Assembly (NCBI GenBank): GCA_903939355.1
Contig: CAJAHC010000252.1
Span: 1 to 8,349 of the forward strand
Direction: 5' to 3'
Source of the DNA: an uncultured Methylococcaceae bacterium
GTDB lineage: Bacteria > Pseudomonadota > Gammaproteobacteria > Methylococcales > Methylomonadaceae
DNA: 8,349 bases
The notes beneath the pieces are model-generated. The model made no database searches. It was not told where the DNA came from and saw only the letters and a list, made by a program, of their open reading frames with translations. The position numbers and the translations under genes are program-made. How positions within the stretch are numbered: the stretch's first letter is position 1; each line of letters opens with the position of its first letter. This document shows positions 5,584 through 8,349 of this stretch, in pieces.

Positions 5584-6240
5584 TTATTGGATTAAATTTA
5601 ATACTTCTTCAACCACCTCATCTATAGTCATGTCTGAAGAATCAATATACAGAGCAGTGTTTGACATTGCTAAAGGAGCGATCTCACGCTCCATATCTCG
5701 ACGATCTCTCGCTTCTATGTCTTTTTTTATCTGCACAAGGTTAGCATCAATTTCTTTTCCTATCAACTGTTTATATCTTCTCTCAGCTCTTTTTAAAGAG
5801 CTAGCAGTTAAGAACACTTTATTTTCAGCCTCTGGAAATACAACCGTACCCATATCACGACCATCAGCTACTAATCCAGGCAATCGCTTAAAATCCTGCT
5901 GCTTTTGCAATAATACTTGCCTAACATCTGCTAGAGTTGCAATCTGAGAAGCAATACTGCCGGTACTCTCAAGATTTAATTGATTAGTAATATTCTCTCC
6001 ATTGAGCTTAACGATTAACTCATCCCCGCATTCAAACTCCAGCTCCATATCGTGTGCAATTTTAACAATATCATTGATATTTGTTAAATCGATATAAGCC
6101 TTTTGCAATGCTATCGCTAATGAACGATAAATCGAACCGCTATCCAGATAATGCCAGCCCAATTTCTTAGCTACCAACCGACTCACCGTGCCCTTACCAG
6201 CGCCGCTTGGCCCATCAATTGTTAGAACTGGAGTGTGCAC
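5584..6240 (-). CDS. cmk: cytidylate (CMP/dCMP) kinase
   Basis: This cytoplasmic enzyme transfers phosphate from ATP to CMP or dCMP, giving CDP or dCDP for nucleic acid and lipid precursors. The 218-residue product is slightly shorter than the E. coli enzyme (227). It shows the P-loop G-P-S-G-A-G-K-G-T (10-18), the L-D-S-G-S-I-Y-R nucleotide-binding segment (32-39), an insert typical of long bacterial CMP kinases (about 60-110), V-A-D-G-R-D-M-G-T-V-V-F-P (124-136), and the lid region with R-D-x-R-D at 178-182. It starts with GTG (6238-6240), which shares one base with the TAG stop of the tyrA-aroA gene (TAGTG), with GAGG seven bases upstream, so the two are translationally coupled. A terminator follows it. 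Confidence 0.96.
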   Translation of the reverse strand: MHTPVLTIDGPSGAGKGTVSRLVAKKLGWHYLDSGSIYRSLAIALQKAYIDLTNINDIVKIAHDMELEFECGDELIVKLNGENITNQLNLESTGSIASQIATLADVRQVLLQKQQDFKRLPGLVADGRDMGTVVFPEAENKVFLTASSLKRAERRYKQLIGKEIDANLVQIKKDIEARDRRDMEREIAPLAMSNTALYIDSSDMTIDEVVEEVLNLIQ

Positions 6241-8349
6241 TAGGATTCCTCACAAATCAAATCCAAACCCAATCGCTTAACCAAACTTTTAAACTCAGGA
6301 AAAGAAGTATTCACATTTGCACAATCAAGAACTGTAATAGGTGCATTCGCCCGTAATCCTGCAATTGAAAAAGACATTGCTATTCGATGATCACCATGTG
6401 AGCTAACAACACCACCGCCTATACCTCCACCTTGAATAATCATGCCGTCAGCCGTTGGCTGCGCATCAACACCTAAAATTTGCAAACCATCTGCCATCAC
6501 CTGAATGCGGTCTGACTCTTTGACTCTAAGCTCTTCAGCCCCACTTAATCTCGTCTGTCCACTTGCACAAGCGGCGGCCACAAACAATACCGGAAATTCA
6601 TCAATAGCCAATGGCACCAATTCTTCTGGTATATCTATACCGTTAAGCGGACTATATACAACATGTAAATCAGCAACCGGCTCTCCTCCAACCACACGCT
6701 CGTTAAGTACTTCAATATTAGCACCCATTAATCTGAGAATATCAATAACACCAGTACGCGTTGGATTAATCCCAACATGCTTTAATAATAAATCAGAACC
6801 TGGTGCAATAGACGCACCCACTAAAAAGAATGCCGCCGAGGATATGTCACTCGGCACGTCAATATCAGTTGCGGTCAAGTGACCATTGGCACTAATAGTC
6901 ACTTTACTGCCTTGGCGAGTAACTGGATAAGAAAATCCCGAAAGCATACGCTCAGTATGATCACGTGTTGGCGCAGGTTCAGTAACACTAGTCTCCCCTT
7001 CAGCATACATTCCTGCCAGTAACAAACAGGATTTGACTTGAGCACTTGCCATTGGCATCACATAATCTATACTCTTCAATCGACCTGCTTGACCAGTGAT
7101 GTATAGTGGCGCAGTCCCTTTATCAGTTGTTCTTATTTGTGCACCCATCGCTGCTAATGGCTCTGTAACTCGCTTCATTGGTCTGCCAGATAAAGACTTA
7201 TCACCAGTCAAAACAGAATTAAACGACTGCCCAGCCAATAATCCACTTAATAACCGCATAGATGTTCCTGAATTACCTAAGTACAATTCGTTTTTTGGTT
7301 CTTTTAACCCTTGCTTACCAACACCATGAATCGTTAAACAACCATCAACCGGCCCCTCAATCTCAACACCCATATCACGAAATGCCTGCAAGGTAGCCAA
7401 GGCATCTTCAGCCTCAAGAAAACCTTTAACATGCGTAATACCATGCGCTAATGAGCCTAACATAATCGACCGGTGTGACATCGATTTATCGCCAGGCACT
7501 CGTGCTTCACCCTGCAAACTGCCACCTGGCTGAACTTGAAATGTTATTGATTTTGACATATTTCCTTCAAACTGATTAAGAAAGCGTTGCCTCGCAGTAT
7601 TGGCATACGCAAAAATTGCTAAAAGTTGCTGATCTTCATCATTCTCGAGCAAGCACTGTATTTTATCCAGTTGCATCCTTGTTTGTTGAATCAAAGGAAT
7701 TATTTCGCTTTTATTGGCTATACAAATATCTCGCCACATTGCCGGATCGCTGGATGCAATCCTTGTGAAATCTCTAAAACCGCCTGCCGCATACTTAAAG
7801 ATTTCACTTTGTTCATCTTTATGACCCAGCATATCCACTAAAGCAAAAGCCAATATATGAGGCAAATGACTAGTTGCTGCCAAAACCGCATCATGCCGAG
7901 TGACATCCATTATTGATACTACCGAACCACAAACCTCCCAAAAATCCTGAATTTTATTTTTACTGTCTATTTGGGTATTTTTGAGCGGGGTAATTATAAG
8001 GCGTCTATTTATGAATAAATCATATAAAGATGCTTCTACTCCACTTTGTTCAGCACCAGCAATGGGGTGAGCTGGAATAAAATTATCCGGCACCTTACCA
8101 AAAACCCGCTCGGCTGCTTTTATGACACTCAACTTTGTGCTGCCAACATCGGTATAAATTATATTTTCAGACCAATATGGCTTAAGTAATGCAAATATGT
8201 TTTCGATTGCAGCAACTGGCGTAGCTATAACTACACAATCCACTCCTTGTAGTGCTGCTTCTATCTGTAAATAATAATCGTCAATAACTCCTAGCCGCTT
8301 TGCAGTCTCCAAATTCCGAACATCCTCCAAGCGCCCATAACCAACAATA
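6240..8349 (-). CDS. tyrA-aroA: prephenate dehydrogenase / EPSP synthase fusion (5' end cut by window)
   Basis: This two-domain enzyme joins TyrA (oxidative decarboxylation of prephenate, or a related cyclohexadienyl substrate, on the way to tyrosine) to AroA (shikimate-3-phosphate plus PEP to EPSP). The gene runs off the right edge. The frame is open from there; the first visible residues (V-G-Y-G-R) correspond to the second strand of the TyrA Rossmann fold, so the GxGxxG loop and roughly 30 residues are missing. Numbering from the first whole codon, TyrA shows D-V-G-S-T-K (67-72), H-P-I-A-G (94-98, catalytic His), T-S-H-L-P-H (159-164) and G-G-F-R-D-F-T-R (189-196). AroA occupies 264-702, a full-length 439 residues, with P-G-D-K-S (285-289), L-G-N-S-G-T-S-M-R (357-365), S-A-Q-V-K (435-439), R-D-H-T-E (462-466), N-P-T-R (528-531), catalytic Asp 583 and Glu 611, and G-D-H-R (652-655). 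The same fusion is known in Pseudomonas. Confidence 0.95.
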   Translation of the reverse strand, partial: IVGYGRLEDVRNLETAKRLGVIDDYYLQIEAALQGVDCVVIATPVAAIENIFALLKPYWSENIIYTDVGSTKLSVIKAAERVFGKVPDNFIPAHPIAGAEQSGVEASLYDLFINRRLIITPLKNTQIDSKNKIQDFWEVCGSVVSIMDVTRHDAVLAATSHLPHILAFALVDMLGHKDEQSEIFKYAAGGFRDFTRIASSDPAMWRDICIANKSEIIPLIQQTRMQLDKIQCLLENDEDQQLLAIFAYANTARQRFLNQFEGNMSKSITFQVQPGGSLQGEARVPGDKSMSHRSIMLGSLAHGITHVKGFLEAEDALATLQAFRDMGVEIEGPVDGCLTIHGVGKQGLKEPKNELYLGNSGTSMRLLSGLLAGQSFNSVLTGDKSLSGRPMKRVTEPLAAMGAQIRTTDKGTAPLYITGQAGRLKSIDYVMPMASAQVKSCLLLAGMYAEGETSVTEPAPTRDHTERMLSGFSYPVTRQGSKVTISANGHLTATDIDVPSDISSAAFFLVGASIAPGSDLLLKHVGINPTRTGVIDILRLMGANIEVLNERVVGGEPVADLHVVYSPLNGIDIPEELVPLAIDEFPVLFVAAACASGQTRLSGAEELRVKESDRIQVMADGLQILGVDAQPTADGMIIQGGGIGGGVVSSHGDHRIAMSFSIAGLRANAPITVLDCANVNTSFPEFKSLVKRLGLDLICEES
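7557..7568 (-). promoter_or_regulatory. possible internal translation start for the AroA domain
   Basis: At the junction of the two domains, on the minus strand, GAAGGAAAT is followed by an in-frame ATG (7557-7559). Translation from it would give a complete free EPSP synthase of 439 residues beginning M-S-K-S-I-T-F. The purine-rich stretch resembles a Shine-Dalgarno but its spacing to the ATG is short (three to four bases). It may be a relic from before the genes fused, or still be used. Confidence 0.35.

Overview
The window is an AT-rich (about 60% A+T by eye) piece of a gammaproteobacterial chromosome. Every gene I can support is transcribed leftward, on the minus strand. The lineage call rests on gene order: a fused tyrA-aroA gene, then cmk, rpsA and ihfB, is a gammaproteobacterial arrangement known from Pseudomonas and Acinetobacter. 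It also rests on a three-gene feoABC operon with a recognisable FeoC. I cannot name the genus.

Right half, read in the direction of transcription from the right edge. A 5'-truncated tyrA-aroA fusion (prephenate dehydrogenase joined to EPSP synthase, ending at 6240) overlaps cmk (CMP kinase, 5584-6240) by one base. A Rho-independent terminator follows cmk (5541-5570). Next come rpsA (ribosomal protein S1, 3826-5487), a GC-rich terminator hairpin (3781-3814) whose loop carries an extended -10 promoter element, and ihfB (IHF beta subunit, 3458-3763). These genes supply aromatic amino acid precursors, pyrimidine nucleotide phosphorylation, translation initiation and nucleoid architecture.

Middle: a 421-base gene-free stretch (3037-3457). 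It holds a perfect 10-bp hairpin downstream of ihfB, an A9G9 homopolymer pair, a nested inverted repeat, repeated GAACATAAT boxes, and a clear sigma70-type promoter overlapped by a Fur box just before feoA.

Left half: feoA-feoB-feoC (3036 down to 256), three tightly overlapping genes for ferrous iron uptake, most likely repressed by Fur when iron is plentiful. Then come a tRNA-Arg(CCT) gene with encoded CCA (102-178) and a near-consensus promoter (TTGACA-N16-TATAAT, 47-74) firing out of the left edge. The few bases downstream of that promoter weakly resemble the 5' end of RNase P RNA.

Most of the window is core housekeeping sequence. I see no convincing undescribed system. The points most worth a second look are in the non-coding DNA: the homopolymer tract, the promoter nested in a terminator loop, the repeats upstream of feo, and the left-edge promoter.
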